From Nostoc favosum CHAB5714 (GTDB lineage Bacteria; Cyanobacteriota; Cyanobacteriia; Cyanobacteriales; Nostocaceae): 64,000 bases of DNA. The notes beneath the pieces were generated by a model, which was given only the letters and a program-made list of their open reading frames with translations, searched no databases and was not told where the DNA came from. The stretch lies in the NCBI RefSeq assembly GCF_020829495.1, contig NZ_JAIVFQ010000015.1, forward strand, positions 59,422 through 123,421. The letters are read 5' to 3'. This document shows, piece by piece, positions 42,006 through 50,730 of this stretch. Each line of letters starts with the position of its first letter. The first letter of the stretch is position 1. The position numbers and the translations under genes were made by a program.

Positions 42006-45000
42006 CTAACGCAGATCGCTACAACTACAAATCAAGTTAGCGATCGCTTGAAGTAACTTAGCTGGTTCCACAGGCTTGGTGATATGTTGCCCAAATCCGG
42101 CGGCAATTGCCTGTTGGTAATCAGCCTCAGCTGCGTAAGCTGTAAGAGCGATCGCTGGAATTGTCCCTCCCATCTCTTGTGACATGGCTCTGATTTGACG
42201 GATCAGCGTATAGCCGTCTACTTCCGGCATTCCAATGTCGCTTAACAGCAGATTTGGCTGGAACTCAGGCATAATTTGTAGTGCTTCCATAGCAGATGCG
42301 GCCTGAGTTACTACCGCGCCAGACTGCTCCAGAATGAAAGCAATTAACTCTCGCGTATCACGCTCATCATCCACAAGTAGAACTTTCACCCCATTTAGAT
42401 CAGGCGAATTATCAGGTTGTCTATCAATTTGATGGCTATTGAGATGAATGTTTATTAGAGGTAACATGACTGTAAAGGTTGCTCCCTGTTCTTCGCCCAA
42501 ACTTTCAGCCTTAACTGTGCCGCCATGTAGCTCTACGATGTGACGAACAATAGCTAATCCTAATCCCAGTCCGCCGAATTTCCTGGTAGTTGCGCCATCA
42601 GCTTGTCGAAAGTAATCAAATACAAATGGTAAAAAATCGGGGCTAATTCCCTTACCTGTATCACTGACTCGAAGTTGAGCCTGAGAACCAACAGACTGTA
42701 AACTGATTTCTACCTGTCCACCTTGGGGCGTAAACTTAATAGCATTGGAAAGTAGATTCCAGATAACTTGCTGCAAGCGACCTGAATCACCAGTTATTAG
42801 GAATTTTGGATCGTACCTTTGGGACGCTGGAAGTGCAACTTGGATTTGGGATTTTAGATTGTCAGGTTGGTTGTTAAAATCGATAGATTCTAAATTTCTG
42901 TGAGAATTTTCTAATCCAAAATCGTTCGACTGAGCGTAGGCGTTCGCGTAGCGTTCCGCAGTAAAGTCTAAAATAGTAAATCGCAAATTGATAGATTTGG
43001 CTTGGGCGGCTAGACGTATAGTTTCTATTGCAGATGCGATCGCAGTTTCCAGATTCACAGAAGCAATATTCAGACTGAGTTTACCTTGCAAAATGCGAGA
43101 GACATCCAACAAATCTTCAATTAGTTGAGTCTGAAGCTTGGCATTGCGCTCAATGGTTTCCAGAGCGCGAGTGGTGGTTGCTTGATCATACTTTTTAGTT
43201 TGCAGTAACTTCGACCATCCCAAGATCGGGTTTAGCGGGGTGCGAAGTTCGTGGGAAAGAACCGCCAAAAATTCATCTTTGATCCGATTAGCTTGGACTA
43301 ATTGCTCTTTTTGCTGCTGTAACGAATCCATCAACTGAGCGCGTTCCAGAGCAACCGCCTGCCGTTCACGAAGGGTGCGTTCGCGTTCAGTGATGTCAAC
43401 TGCAACCCCTCCTACCAGACATTGCCCAGATGCATCGGCAATGGGAAACTTATATACTAAAAATTCCCCCAGAGTACCATCTGTGCGTGGAGCAGACTCG
43501 ATCGCTTCAATAACCTGATTCGTCTGGGCAACCATTCTAATGTTATCAAGGAAGGGTTGAGCGATTTGGACTGGGTATAGGTCAAAAATGTTTTTATTAA
43601 TCGCCTTATTTGTTGCTACATCGAATGTATTCAGATAAGTGGGGCTGAGGTAAAGTACACGTCCGTCTGCATTCGTAATCCATGCTGCGGCTGGAATATT
43701 GTCCATAAAAGCTTGAAATTGCTCTTGACTCTGACTCAGCGCTTTTTTAGCTTGCTGGAGATCACTAATATCAAGAATGAATGCAACTGAGTTCTGTTGA
43801 GATTCGCCTAACAGAGAGTAGCCAACTACAACCGGCACACTGGAACCATCCTTGCGAATGCATTCCTTCTCATAAGGAGTACAGGTTCCCTTCGCTGTTG
43901 CCTCGGCAATAGCCAGTTCATCTAAATATTGGTACTCAGGAGGCGTAATATCAGTCCAGCGTAGTCTGCCTGCTTGGATATCTGCTTGGGTATAGCCCAC
44001 AATTCGCAAGAACTCGTCGTTGGCTTCAGTGATGCTACCGTTCACATCACCAAAGAGAATGCCAACTATATTCGCTTTTACAAAACTCCTGAGGCGTTCT
44101 TCACTTGCTTGGACTGCCTTCTCTGCTTGCTTACGTTCGCTGATATCTGTGGTGATGCCAACTAAGCGGACTGGTCTTCCATCACCATCCCGTTGCACCA
44201 CTATTCCCTGATCCAATACGTAGACGTACTGGTTATCTTGGTTGCGAATGCGATACTCGGCAGCATAGCGATCGCCATTTGCCAAAGCGATCGCCGCATC
44301 TTCTTCTACACGTTGCAAATCCTCTGGATGGACAAGCTGACGCCACCAACTACCTGTTGCTTGGGCGATGTCGAGAGAATAACCCAAAATTTTGGTTAAC
44401 CCCTCGGTTCTTTCAACGGTATCCTGCTCGATATTCCAGTCATAAATGAGACAGTTGACCGCAGCAGATGCTAACTCAAAACGCTCGTTAGCTAATCTCA
44501 GGCGTTCCTCTTTCTCCCGCAAAGTTTGTTCTACTTGCTTGCGTTCGCGTAGTGCAGCTTGCTGTTCGCTCAAATCAACAACAAAGCCAATGACCTTTTC
44601 TTGAGTATCTCCCACGAGGACAGAACCGAGCAAAACGGGAATGCGATCGCCATTTTTGCAGATGTATTCCTTCTCAAAGGGTTTACATACTCCGGTCGTT
44701 CTAAGTTCTTCTACCGAACGTTCACTCAAAAGAAGATACTCGTGTGGGGTAATTTCACGCCAGTTCATTTGGTTAGCGGCAAAATCTTCTCGCGTATAGC
44801 CGACCATCTTCAAAAAAGCATCATTGGCTTCTATGATAGAGCCGTTGTTCATATCAGTTACGATAACTCCAATGATGTTGGATTCTGCTAGTCGGCTAAA
44901 CCGCATTTCGCTATTTTGCAACAACTTTAAGCTTGTCTCTGCTTTACGTCTGGCAGTTCGTAACTCTGAAGAGAGGGCGGTAATTAAGAAGGATACTACT

Positions 45001-45302
45001 GAGAACGTGGTTAATCTTACCAAGACGTTCGGGCTGAGGAAATCGAAGGAGTAGACTGGCTCGATCAAAAAATAGAGCGCAGTTGTAACAGAAAGAGCGA
45101 TCGCTAGTACTCCAAGTGCCATGCCACCATACCAGGCACTGATTGCCACGGCAGCATAAAATAATGTAAATACGCTCGGATCGAAGACTGGCAACAACAG
45201 TCGCGTCAGCAGCAGTGCCGCCATAACTGCCAGAATCATCACACCATAGGTTAGTAACCAAGAGCGCATCATCAAAATTTTTTCGAGTACTTTCACCATC
45301 AT
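42006..45302 (-). CDS. Membrane-bound hybrid sensor histidine kinase with multiple PAS domains and a receiver
   Basis: 1098 residues. Three or four N-terminal spans of KdpD/DUF4118 type (WLLTYGVMILAVMAALLLTR, VFTLFYAAVAISAWYGGMAL, LVRLTTFSVVSFLITALSSE). Four PAS/PAC units follow between about 125 and 650, for example SNIIGVIVTDMNNGSIIEAN and ANIVGILFGDVNGSITEAN. HisKA is at about 680, with FLAVLSHELRTPLNPILGW, and the HATPase has VIWNLLSNAIKF and GLGLGLAIVRHIVELHGG. The receiver is near 975-1090, with VLLVDDERD and the phospho-aspartate in LLLSDIGMPEVDGY. A repeat-derived segment AERYANAYAQS lies inside the linker before the ATPase domain. The HTH gene ends one base upstream. Confidence 0.92.
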   Translation of the reverse strand: MMVKVLEKILMMRSWLLTYGVMILAVMAALLLTRLLLPVFDPSVFTLFYAAVAISAWYGGMALGVLAIALSVTTALYFLIEPVYSFDFLSPNVLVRLTTFSVVSFLITALSSELRTARRKAETSLKLLQNSEMRFSRLAESNIIGVIVTDMNNGSIIEANDAFLKMVGYTREDFAANQMNWREITPHEYLLLSERSVEELRTTGVCKPFEKEYICKNGDRIPVLLGSVLVGDTQEKVIGFVVDLSEQQAALRERKQVEQTLREKEERLRLANERFELASAAVNCLIYDWNIEQDTVERTEGLTKILGYSLDIAQATGSWWRQLVHPEDLQRVEEDAAIALANGDRYAAEYRIRNQDNQYVYVLDQGIVVQRDGDGRPVRLVGITTDISERKQAEKAVQASEERLRSFVKANIVGILFGDVNGSITEANDEFLRIVGYTQADIQAGRLRWTDITPPEYQYLDELAIAEATAKGTCTPYEKECIRKDGSSVPVVVGYSLLGESQQNSVAFILDISDLQQAKKALSQSQEQFQAFMDNIPAAAWITNADGRVLYLSPTYLNTFDVATNKAINKNIFDLYPVQIAQPFLDNIRMVAQTNQVIEAIESAPRTDGTLGEFLVYKFPIADASGQCLVGGVAVDITERERTLRERQAVALERAQLMDSLQQQKEQLVQANRIKDEFLAVLSHELRTPLNPILGWSKLLQTKKYDQATTTRALETIERNAKLQTQLIEDLLDVSRILQGKLSLNIASVNLETAIASAIETIRLAAQAKSINLRFTILDFTAERYANAYAQSNDFGLENSHRNLESIDFNNQPDNLKSQIQVALPASQRYDPKFLITGDSGRLQQVIWNLLSNAIKFTPQGGQVEISLQSVGSQAQLRVSDTGKGISPDFLPFVFDYFRQADGATTRKFGGLGLGLAIVRHIVELHGGTVKAESLGEEQGATFTVMLPLINIHLNSHQIDRQPDNSPDLNGVKVLLVDDERDTRELIAFILEQSGAVVTQAASAMEALQIMPEFQPNLLLSDIGMPEVDGYTLIRQIRAMSQEMGGTIPAIALTAYAAEADYQQAIAAGFGQHITKPVEPAKLLQAIANLICSCSDLR

Positions 45303-45303
45303 C

Positions 45304-45558
45304 TTAAGAGTCCTCCCGTTGCTTTGCCTTTAGGAGATACTCGTTCAGTAGTCTTTTGCCTGGTTCGCCCATTTTCTGTAACATTTCTTCAATTAGCTTT
45401 AGTGCCATCTGTGAAGGCACTGTAGATCCGTTCTCCCAGCGATTAACTGTTCGCAGGGAAACTCCCAACTTGGCTGCAAACTTTTCCTGAGAGAGATCGA
45501 GCTGCTGCCGAAGTTCACGGATTAAATCTGAAATTTTTAGTGACTTTCCTAGTTCCAT
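45304..45558 (-). CDS. XRE-type helix-turn-helix regulator
   Basis: 84 residues. IRELRQQLDLSQEKFAAKLG followed by VSLRTVNRWENGSTVPSQMA is a textbook HTH_3 DNA-binding domain. Its stop codon is separated from the kinase ATG by one base, so the two are an operon. The protein has only a short C-terminal helix (EEMLQKMGEPGKRLLNEYLL). It could repress the operon, or act with the kinase. This close pairing recurs in cyanobacteria, as I recall, but the partnership is inference. Confidence 0.85.
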   Translation of the reverse strand: MELGKSLKISDLIRELRQQLDLSQEKFAAKLGVSLRTVNRWENGSTVPSQMALKLIEEMLQKMGEPGKRLLNEYLLKAKQREDS

Positions 45559-46041
45559 AATAGGAAGAGTAGGACAGGTGTCTCGCCATTTGTCTCCAGC
45601 TTGAGGAAGAATTTAAACTGTCATTAGTTATTATCAATTTCATCTTTTGGCTAAATACCAATATTATTTATTAGTCCTCATGAATTCCTGTTCACTGATT
45701 TAAGTCCTCACCATACTTTTGATAACTGTTAACTGTTTTAACATGGTGCAACAAAAACTTCTTGAGACAAAATAACTGTAGAAGGTAACTATAAAATAAA
45801 TATTAATTTTTGTCAGGTGCGTGATGCAAAAATAGTATTATAGGCGCTTTGATAATTTTCAAGGATCATGCACTGCCAAAAATCCATGAGTAATCTACTA
45901 TATGTAATACTTCGTAACTTACTTAATATTTTATAATATATATAGCAGCAATCTAAATGATTCGTGAAAAGTTAGATACGGCGAATTTTGACAACTTAGA
46001 TAGGATTTCTTAAGTTTTATCTAATACTTTGCATTTATAAG
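45559..46041. other. AT-rich spacer upstream of the regulator-kinase operon
   Basis: No gene recognised. It should contain the minus-strand promoter of the HTH-kinase operon. TATATATAG-rich stretches (45935-45950) are present, but boxes cannot be assigned. Confidence 0.4.
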
Positions 46042-46051
46042 TGTTTCCAAA

Positions 46052-46220
46052 CAGAGCTATTTCGTTCTAGACAGAAACCGCCCAGAACTGAAGTTCACAG
46101 GCTTTTAGCTAAAGTCCGTTAAAACGGACTATAACCTTTTCTCAGTCGTCTTTAGACGACTTTCGCTATTAGACTCAGAATTCATTCTGAGGCGGACTAG
46201 ATGAGAATGAAATAGCCCTG
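46052..46220. mobile_element. 169-bp MITE, shell B, with four-hairpin module copy 3
   Basis: Ends CAGAGCTATTTCGTTCT (46052-46068) and AGAATGAAATAGCCCTG (46204-46220) are inverted repeats. TGTTTCCAAA flanks both sides (46042-46051 and 46221-46230), a 10-base target duplication. The centre (46078-46195) is the four-hairpin module with stems GAACTGAAGTTC, AGTCCGTTAAAACGGACT, AGTCGTCTTTAGACGACT and CTCAGAATTCATTCTGAG. A second copy of exactly the same length, inverted, is at 54595-54763. Confidence 0.9.
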
Positions 46221-46334
46221 TGTTTCCAAATCATGTAGTTAATTTTACTTCTAAGGTAAGATACCAATGGTAAAGCTATAAAGCTATAATAAGATTTAAA
46301 TAAAGTTTTTGTTTGCCTAATTAATATCATTGTT

Positions 46335-47366
46335 TTGATTAATCAACACTCTGAAAACCTCCTAAACACTCAACTGGAAAATGCACCAGGTGAAGGCTAT
46401 ATATTTAGCTGGTTTGATTGGTTTTGTCTTTGGTATCCTCCAGGCTGGCTAATTTTATTCAACCGCCATTGGCAGCACTATCATACCGATTCAGACGGTT
46501 GGAATTGGCTCGAATATGGATTATTTTTAATTCCTGGCGGATTTTATTTGGCGCTGCTGAGTCGTTGGTTGCGTCTGGGTTTTCGTTCACCCCGAACAGA
46601 AGTTAGTGAATTTGATCCCAAATATCAACAAGCTTTTCGCAAAGAAGTTCTCGGCCCCATCGTGAAATACTATTTTCGTGGAGAATTGCAACAAGTCGAA
46701 AACTTGCCGCAAACAGGGCCATTGATTGTGGCAATGAACCACGCAGGGATGAGTTTTCCTTGGGATTTTTTGGCCTTGGGTTATTTATTAAGTGAAGCCA
46801 GAGGATGGGGAGTGCAACTCCTAGCAAATCCAGCATTATTTGAGCATCCTTGGATGATTTGGTGGTTACCACCTAAATGGTCGCAGGTTTTGGGTGGTGT
46901 GCGAGCCGAATTAGATGATTTTGAAGCAGCTACCGCCCAAGGTAAAACTGTCTTATATGCACCCGAAGGTATCCGCGGCCCTATGAAGGGTTGGAGGAGA
47001 CGCTATCAACTAGAAAAGTTTGATGTAAGTTTTATGAAGTTGAGCGATCGCTATCAAATTCCTATTCTCCCAGTAGTTTGCATCGGTAGTGAATCTTTAC
47101 ATCCTTGGGCTGTTAATTTCAAAAAATTGCAACGACTAGTCAAATTACCATTTTTGCCTATCTCGCCTTTAATGCTTGCCTTAATTCTGTTTCCTTCAAT
47201 GGGAGTTTGGGCAATGAGAACTCGCCTGCATTACTTTATTCAGCCTTTGGAACCAGCACAATTGCACAACCATTCAAACAAAGGGCATAAAGTAATTTAT
47301 CGGCAAGCACAACAATTACGAGAAAAACTGCAAATTAAAATTAATCAGTTATTGAGAGGAATTTAA
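46335..47366 (+). CDS. Lysophospholipid/glycerol acyltransferase-like protein (PlsC family)
   Basis: 343 residues; the only plausible start is the TTG at 46335, as there is no in-frame ATG until the catalytic motif. The PlsC-type block VAMNHAGMSFPWDFLALGYL provides the acyltransferase histidine and aspartate (with longer spacing than in classical HX4D). VLYAPEGIRGPMKGWRRR resembles the acyl-acceptor motif. Hydrophobic segments at about 50-75 and 275-295 suggest membrane attachment. It probably acylates a glycerolipid or another lipid alcohol; the substrate is not predictable. No operon partner. Confidence 0.75.
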   Translation: MINQHSENLLNTQLENAPGEGYIFSWFDWFCLWYPPGWLILFNRHWQHYHTDSDGWNWLEYGLFLIPGGFYLALLSRWLRLGFRSPRTEVSEFDPKYQQAFRKEVLGPIVKYYFRGELQQVENLPQTGPLIVAMNHAGMSFPWDFLALGYLLSEARGWGVQLLANPALFEHPWMIWWLPPKWSQVLGGVRAELDDFEAATAQGKTVLYAPEGIRGPMKGWRRRYQLEKFDVSFMKLSDRYQIPILPVVCIGSESLHPWAVNFKKLQRLVKLPFLPISPLMLALILFPSMGVWAMRTRLHYFIQPLEPAQLHNHSNKGHKVIYRQAQQLREKLQIKINQLLRGI

Positions 47367-48148
47367 TCCTATAGCAATCCGATTTGATTTTTGAACTTCT
47401 TTACGTGGTGCGCGTTCGCGTTGGCGAACGCGAGTGCGTGTCGCAGACAAGCCTCTCCGTCAGGAGAAGCGTCTCTAAGAGTTGCGCAGCGCAAGCACGA
47501 TAGGCAGGCAGTAGGAAAGACACGATTAATCGCGTCTGTACTGGGGAGTAATACCATTTCTTTGTGAGGCTGCGCCAAACCCTTCTAACTTCTTTCTTTC
47601 TTTCTTTCTTTCTTTGTGTCCTTTGCGTCCTTTGCGGTTCGTTTTTCTTTATTCTTTTTTCTTTTTTGTATTTATATATGGTTTAGCGCATCTTCATACA
47701 GAATTGGTATAAGGAAATTTATCTGTTTAGATAGGCAGGGGAGGCAGTGCGGTCTTAGGGTTTCTCCTAGTGGAGCAACTGCCGTGGAGCTGGCGTTGCA
47801 GGGGAGGCAGGGGGAGAGAAAAAGGCTTATCCCAAGCGTATTGTCTTATAAATAACCTGTATCGTGCGCTTTTTTACCAAAGTTTACGCCAACACGCAAC
47901 GCAAACGCAATATTCAGGCTTCCTACCCTTTCTTACGGAACGCCAAAAGCAGACGGGATTTTGTCAGTCTTCTTTAGAAAACTTTAGCTACAGCGCGTTT
48001 TTCAAGTAAATGAAGTACACAGGTAGGGGCACAGCACTGCTGTGCCCTTAAGATCATCTGTACCTCACGCCTGTTGCAATCTGCTGTATTAGCCTCACAA
48101 TTCATTCTGAGGCGGTTGTTGGAACTCGTGCAAGATATCAGTTTGACC
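47367..48148. other. Repeat-rich spacer
   Basis: Holds a GTTCGCGTTGGCGAACGC palindrome (47409-47430), a shortened relative of the GATTAATC palindrome (47518-47537), a CTTT microsatellite (47587-47613), a GTAGGGGCACAGC hairpin (48024-48050) and a half copy of the last hairpin of the four-hairpin module (CCTCACAATTCATTCTGAGG, 48091-48114). Open stretches crossing it are not protein-like. Confidence 0.6.
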
Positions 48149-48337
48149 AAAATCACGATATTCATAACCAACATCACGACATTCATAACCAACATCACAA
48201 TATTTTTTATGAACATCACGATATTCCTTATGAACATCACGATATTCCTTATCAACATCACGATATTCCTTATGAACATCACGACATTCCTTATCAACAT
48301 CACGACATTCCTTATCAACATCGTAATATTTCGGTTT
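48149..48337. repeat. 21-bp minisatellite, nine units
   Basis: Nine consecutive 21-base units of the form AACATCACGATATTCCTTATG, with third-position-like and T/C changes. Because 21 is divisible by three, frames on both strands stay open and would give heptad-like peptides (NITIFLM or RNIVMFI), but there is no gene-like start or context. It is followed by a CCCCCGGCTTCAAGCCGGGGG hairpin (48345-48366). Confidence 0.9.
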
Positions 48338-48517
48338 AACTCATCCCCCGGCTTCAAGCCGGGGGGAAATCTAGGTCATTAGTCATTAGTAGTTATACGC
48401 AATTTGTCGTGTTAAATAATACTAATGACTATTGACCAATGACTAATGACTAAGACGGCAAGCGGCGATTCATCCCATACATTGAAGTTCGGGGGCTTTC
48501 TCGCCGTCTTTTTGTAA

Positions 48518-48979
48518 TTATTCAATTGATTTTTCCATAATAAAATTTATTAGCTTTTGCCCTCTACGTTCTACCTCTTGCTGTTTCACAACAATAAAGT
48601 GATGGCTTTCAAAAAAAGGTTTAGCTGTAATGCTGGCTTCTGTAAATAACTTTTTAATCCCCAAAGAGTTTGCTTTTGATTCAAGCTGTTCTAAGATTTT
48701 CTTACCAATCCCTTGTCTTTGAAAATCTTTATGACAGTAAAAACGGTCTATATGTCCATTAGCTTCTAATTCCCCAAAACCAATAATTTTGCCCTCCTCT
48801 GCTACATAAGTAAACTTACTTCCTAAACCTTTAATCCAAACGTCAATATCCATATTTGCTGGCGCCCAAGCGTCTATTTGTTCTTGTGTGTAATCGTGAA
48901 TATTCACTTCATGAACAGTGTCGTAGAACAATTTCATAATTTCTTCGGTATCAGCTATTTTGTATATTCTTAATTTCAT
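48518..48979 (-). CDS. GNAT-family N-acetyltransferase
   Basis: 153 residues. The acetyl-CoA loop is HKDFQRQGIGKKILEQLESK, preceded by GHIDRFYCH on strand 4. ITAKPFFESHHFIVVKQQEV carries the typical FF.. motif of the YafP-like GNAT group. MKLRIYKIADTEEIMKLFYD is the standard N-terminal strand-helix. It transfers an acetyl group to an unknown small molecule or protein. Monocistronic by context, AT-rich, possibly acquired by transfer. Confidence 0.82.
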   Translation of the reverse strand: MKLRIYKIADTEEIMKLFYDTVHEVNIHDYTQEQIDAWAPANMDIDVWIKGLGSKFTYVAEEGKIIGFGELEANGHIDRFYCHKDFQRQGIGKKILEQLESKANSLGIKKLFTEASITAKPFFESHHFIVVKQQEVERRGQKLINFIMEKSIE

Positions 48980-49123
48980 AAAGAAGGTAATTAATCACAA
49001 ATAACTCTACTAGAAATATTATCAGCGCTGGTGTGACTACTTCAGCTTGCGAGTGCAGTCATTTTTGCTTATAGCGGTTCTCGGTTGAGTAGGTAGAGAA
49101 CCCCACCCCCGTCCCCGCAAGTG

Positions 49124-49393
49124 CTACGATGTACACACAAGTCGAAAGAAAAATCTTCTACCTACACAGATTTTTCTCCGAGTGAAACTGTCACACTCAC
49201 CGACATCCCGCCCTGAACTAAAGTTCAGGGCTGATAGCTGAAGTCCACTAAGCGTGGACTAAATGATCAATTCAGTCCACGCTTAGTGGACTTCAGCTAT
49301 GAGACTCGGAATTCATTCCGAGGCGGGATAGAAACGCAGTGCGAGATTTATTAATAAAGATGTGGCTGCGGCAAGACTTGTGTGTACACTGTA
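49124..49393. repeat. MITE-like shell C with four-hairpin module copy 4
   Basis: CTACGATGTACACACAAGTC (49124-49143) faces GACTTGTGTGTACACTGTAG (49375-49394), sharing 14 consecutive paired bases. Inside, the core (49207-49327) has stems CTGAACTAAAGTTCAG, AGTCCACTAAGCGTGGACT, AGTCCACGCTTAGTGGACT and CTCGGAATTCATTCCGAG between CCCGCC and GGCGGG. The rest of 48980-49553 shows no gene; 49100-49120 holds part of a CCCCACCCCC palindrome. Confidence 0.75.
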
Positions 49394-49553
49394 GACTCTT
49401 CGAGAGCTTGCTCTGATGTACCTCATTTGATTAGGAAAAGCTATATACAGCAGAATTTCTCAGGTTAAACTTCATATATACAATTTATATAGTACAAGTA
49501 TACTAATTACTGCTAAAATGCCTTAAAAGTCAGCTAGCTTTGCTTGAGGTAGT

Positions 49554-50048
49554 ATGAAAAAAATCCAAGACACGGACAAAAAGCCCATTTTGCTTTTCCA
49601 GCCTACATCTGTAATTACTGCTATAGTGCCACTGCAACCCCAAGAGGAAAAAATCATCAGTGAACGGGAGCGTTTTATAACACAAGTCGAACGCATCAAT
49701 CAGATGGCGGGAGAGTTAGAAGCAGCGATATTAGAGTTGAAAGCGATCGCTAACACACTGAATACTCAAAAACCTTACCCATTCTTAATAAAGGAGCTAT
49801 GCAAAAATATTTGTCAGTATTTCGCAGTTAGGGTGCCTTGGGTGAAACGAAAGTCTGGCGAATCATTTATTTTGACAACGCGAAAAGTTGATTTATTCCG
49901 AGCTGAAAGGGAAGCCGCACTGCTAGCACAGCAACTTCGTCAGCAAACCAAAAAAAGATTAGCATCGCAGCAACACAGAAAAAACAAGAGTAGGGCTGAG
50001 GCTGACACAAAACGCTTGTTCAAAAAGGTATTAGTCAACAAATCTTAA
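49554..50048 (+). CDS. Hypothetical protein, partly coiled-coil
   Basis: 164 residues with an ATG start. The centre (KIISERERFITQVERINQMA, then ELEAAILELKAIANTL) is likely helical coiled coil. The C-terminal 50 residues are strongly basic and glutamine-rich (LAQQLRQQTKKRLASQQHRK) and could bind nucleic acid. No signal peptide or membrane span. I do not recognise the family; it appears to be a Nostoc-type orphan. The function is unknown. Confidence 0.55.
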   Translation: MKKIQDTDKKPILLFQPTSVITAIVPLQPQEEKIISERERFITQVERINQMAGELEAAILELKAIANTLNTQKPYPFLIKELCKNICQYFAVRVPWVKRKSGESFILTTRKVDLFRAEREAALLAQQLRQQTKKRLASQQHRKNKSRAEADTKRLFKKVLVNKS

Positions 50049-50272
50049 AATTATCAATATTCAACGGCAGATCACCCCTGAGGTTGTAACAGTTATGCTG
50101 ATTGAAGTGGCAGAAGAAAATTCTTGCTCAAAATTACTTACCATACTGCCATTGCTAATTGCTACCAACTGTGGTAGGAAGTAGGCAAAGCTACCCTAAT
50201 ATTTGCACTTCCGTAAAACCAGAGTGCAACATCAGGGACAATCAATCAGCGCACAGAAGAGGTAAAAAGAAG

Positions 50273-50599
50273 GTGTTAAAGACACTTTTAGTGATTGCCG
50301 TTGGTTTTTTACCGTCCCTGATTTCCCTGTGGGCGATCCGCAAAACCCATGCGCGATCGCGCTTACGGATGAGGCAAGCAGCTATGAATTTTCCAGCAGT
50401 GCAGGGACGACAAAACCTTAGACCTGTAGAAGGCGATCGCTATTATTTAGAAGGTGTGGGTTATCTAATTGGCGATATCAGCTGCAAATTTAATGCCCGA
50501 TCTGGCTACATGCGTTGTGCTGTCAATCCCGAAGGCCCCTGTAATGGTTGCCGTCACTACGAACCCAAAGGATTAGCTAATAGTGAAAAAAGGGCTTAA
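50273..50599 (+). CDS. DUF6464 family protein
   Basis: I start it at the GTG at 50273, giving 108 residues with an N-terminal membrane span (VLKTLLVIAVGFLPSLISLW). The frame is open upstream to 50159, but that part lacks protein-like content. GVGYLIGDISCKFNARSGYM followed by RCAVNPEGPCNGCRHYEPK gives four cysteines in the pattern SC..RCAV..GPC..C, which I associate with cyanobacterial DUF6464 proteins. It may bind a metal, and its function is unknown. Confidence 0.7.
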   Translation: MLKTLLVIAVGFLPSLISLWAIRKTHARSRLRMRQAAMNFPAVQGRQNLRPVEGDRYYLEGVGYLIGDISCKFNARSGYMRCAVNPEGPCNGCRHYEPKGLANSEKRA

Positions 50600-50730
50600 T
50601 AAATTTTACCTGCCTAATACTCAAACAATCTCAAATTACTAAAGAAGGGAAGGGGATAACTGGGCAGAGAGCAATTTATCCGATGTCCTAAACTAACCCT
50701 ACCCTTCACCCTAGACAAAGACCTCTGTAA

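Noticed and set aside
48149..48337. CRISPR array
   Set aside because: Units are contiguous 21-mers with no spacers between them and no cas genes nearby.
47974..48382. Two overlapping repetitive peptides from the minisatellite
   Set aside because: Both strands are open only because the unit is 21 bases; no start context or conserved non-repeat domain.
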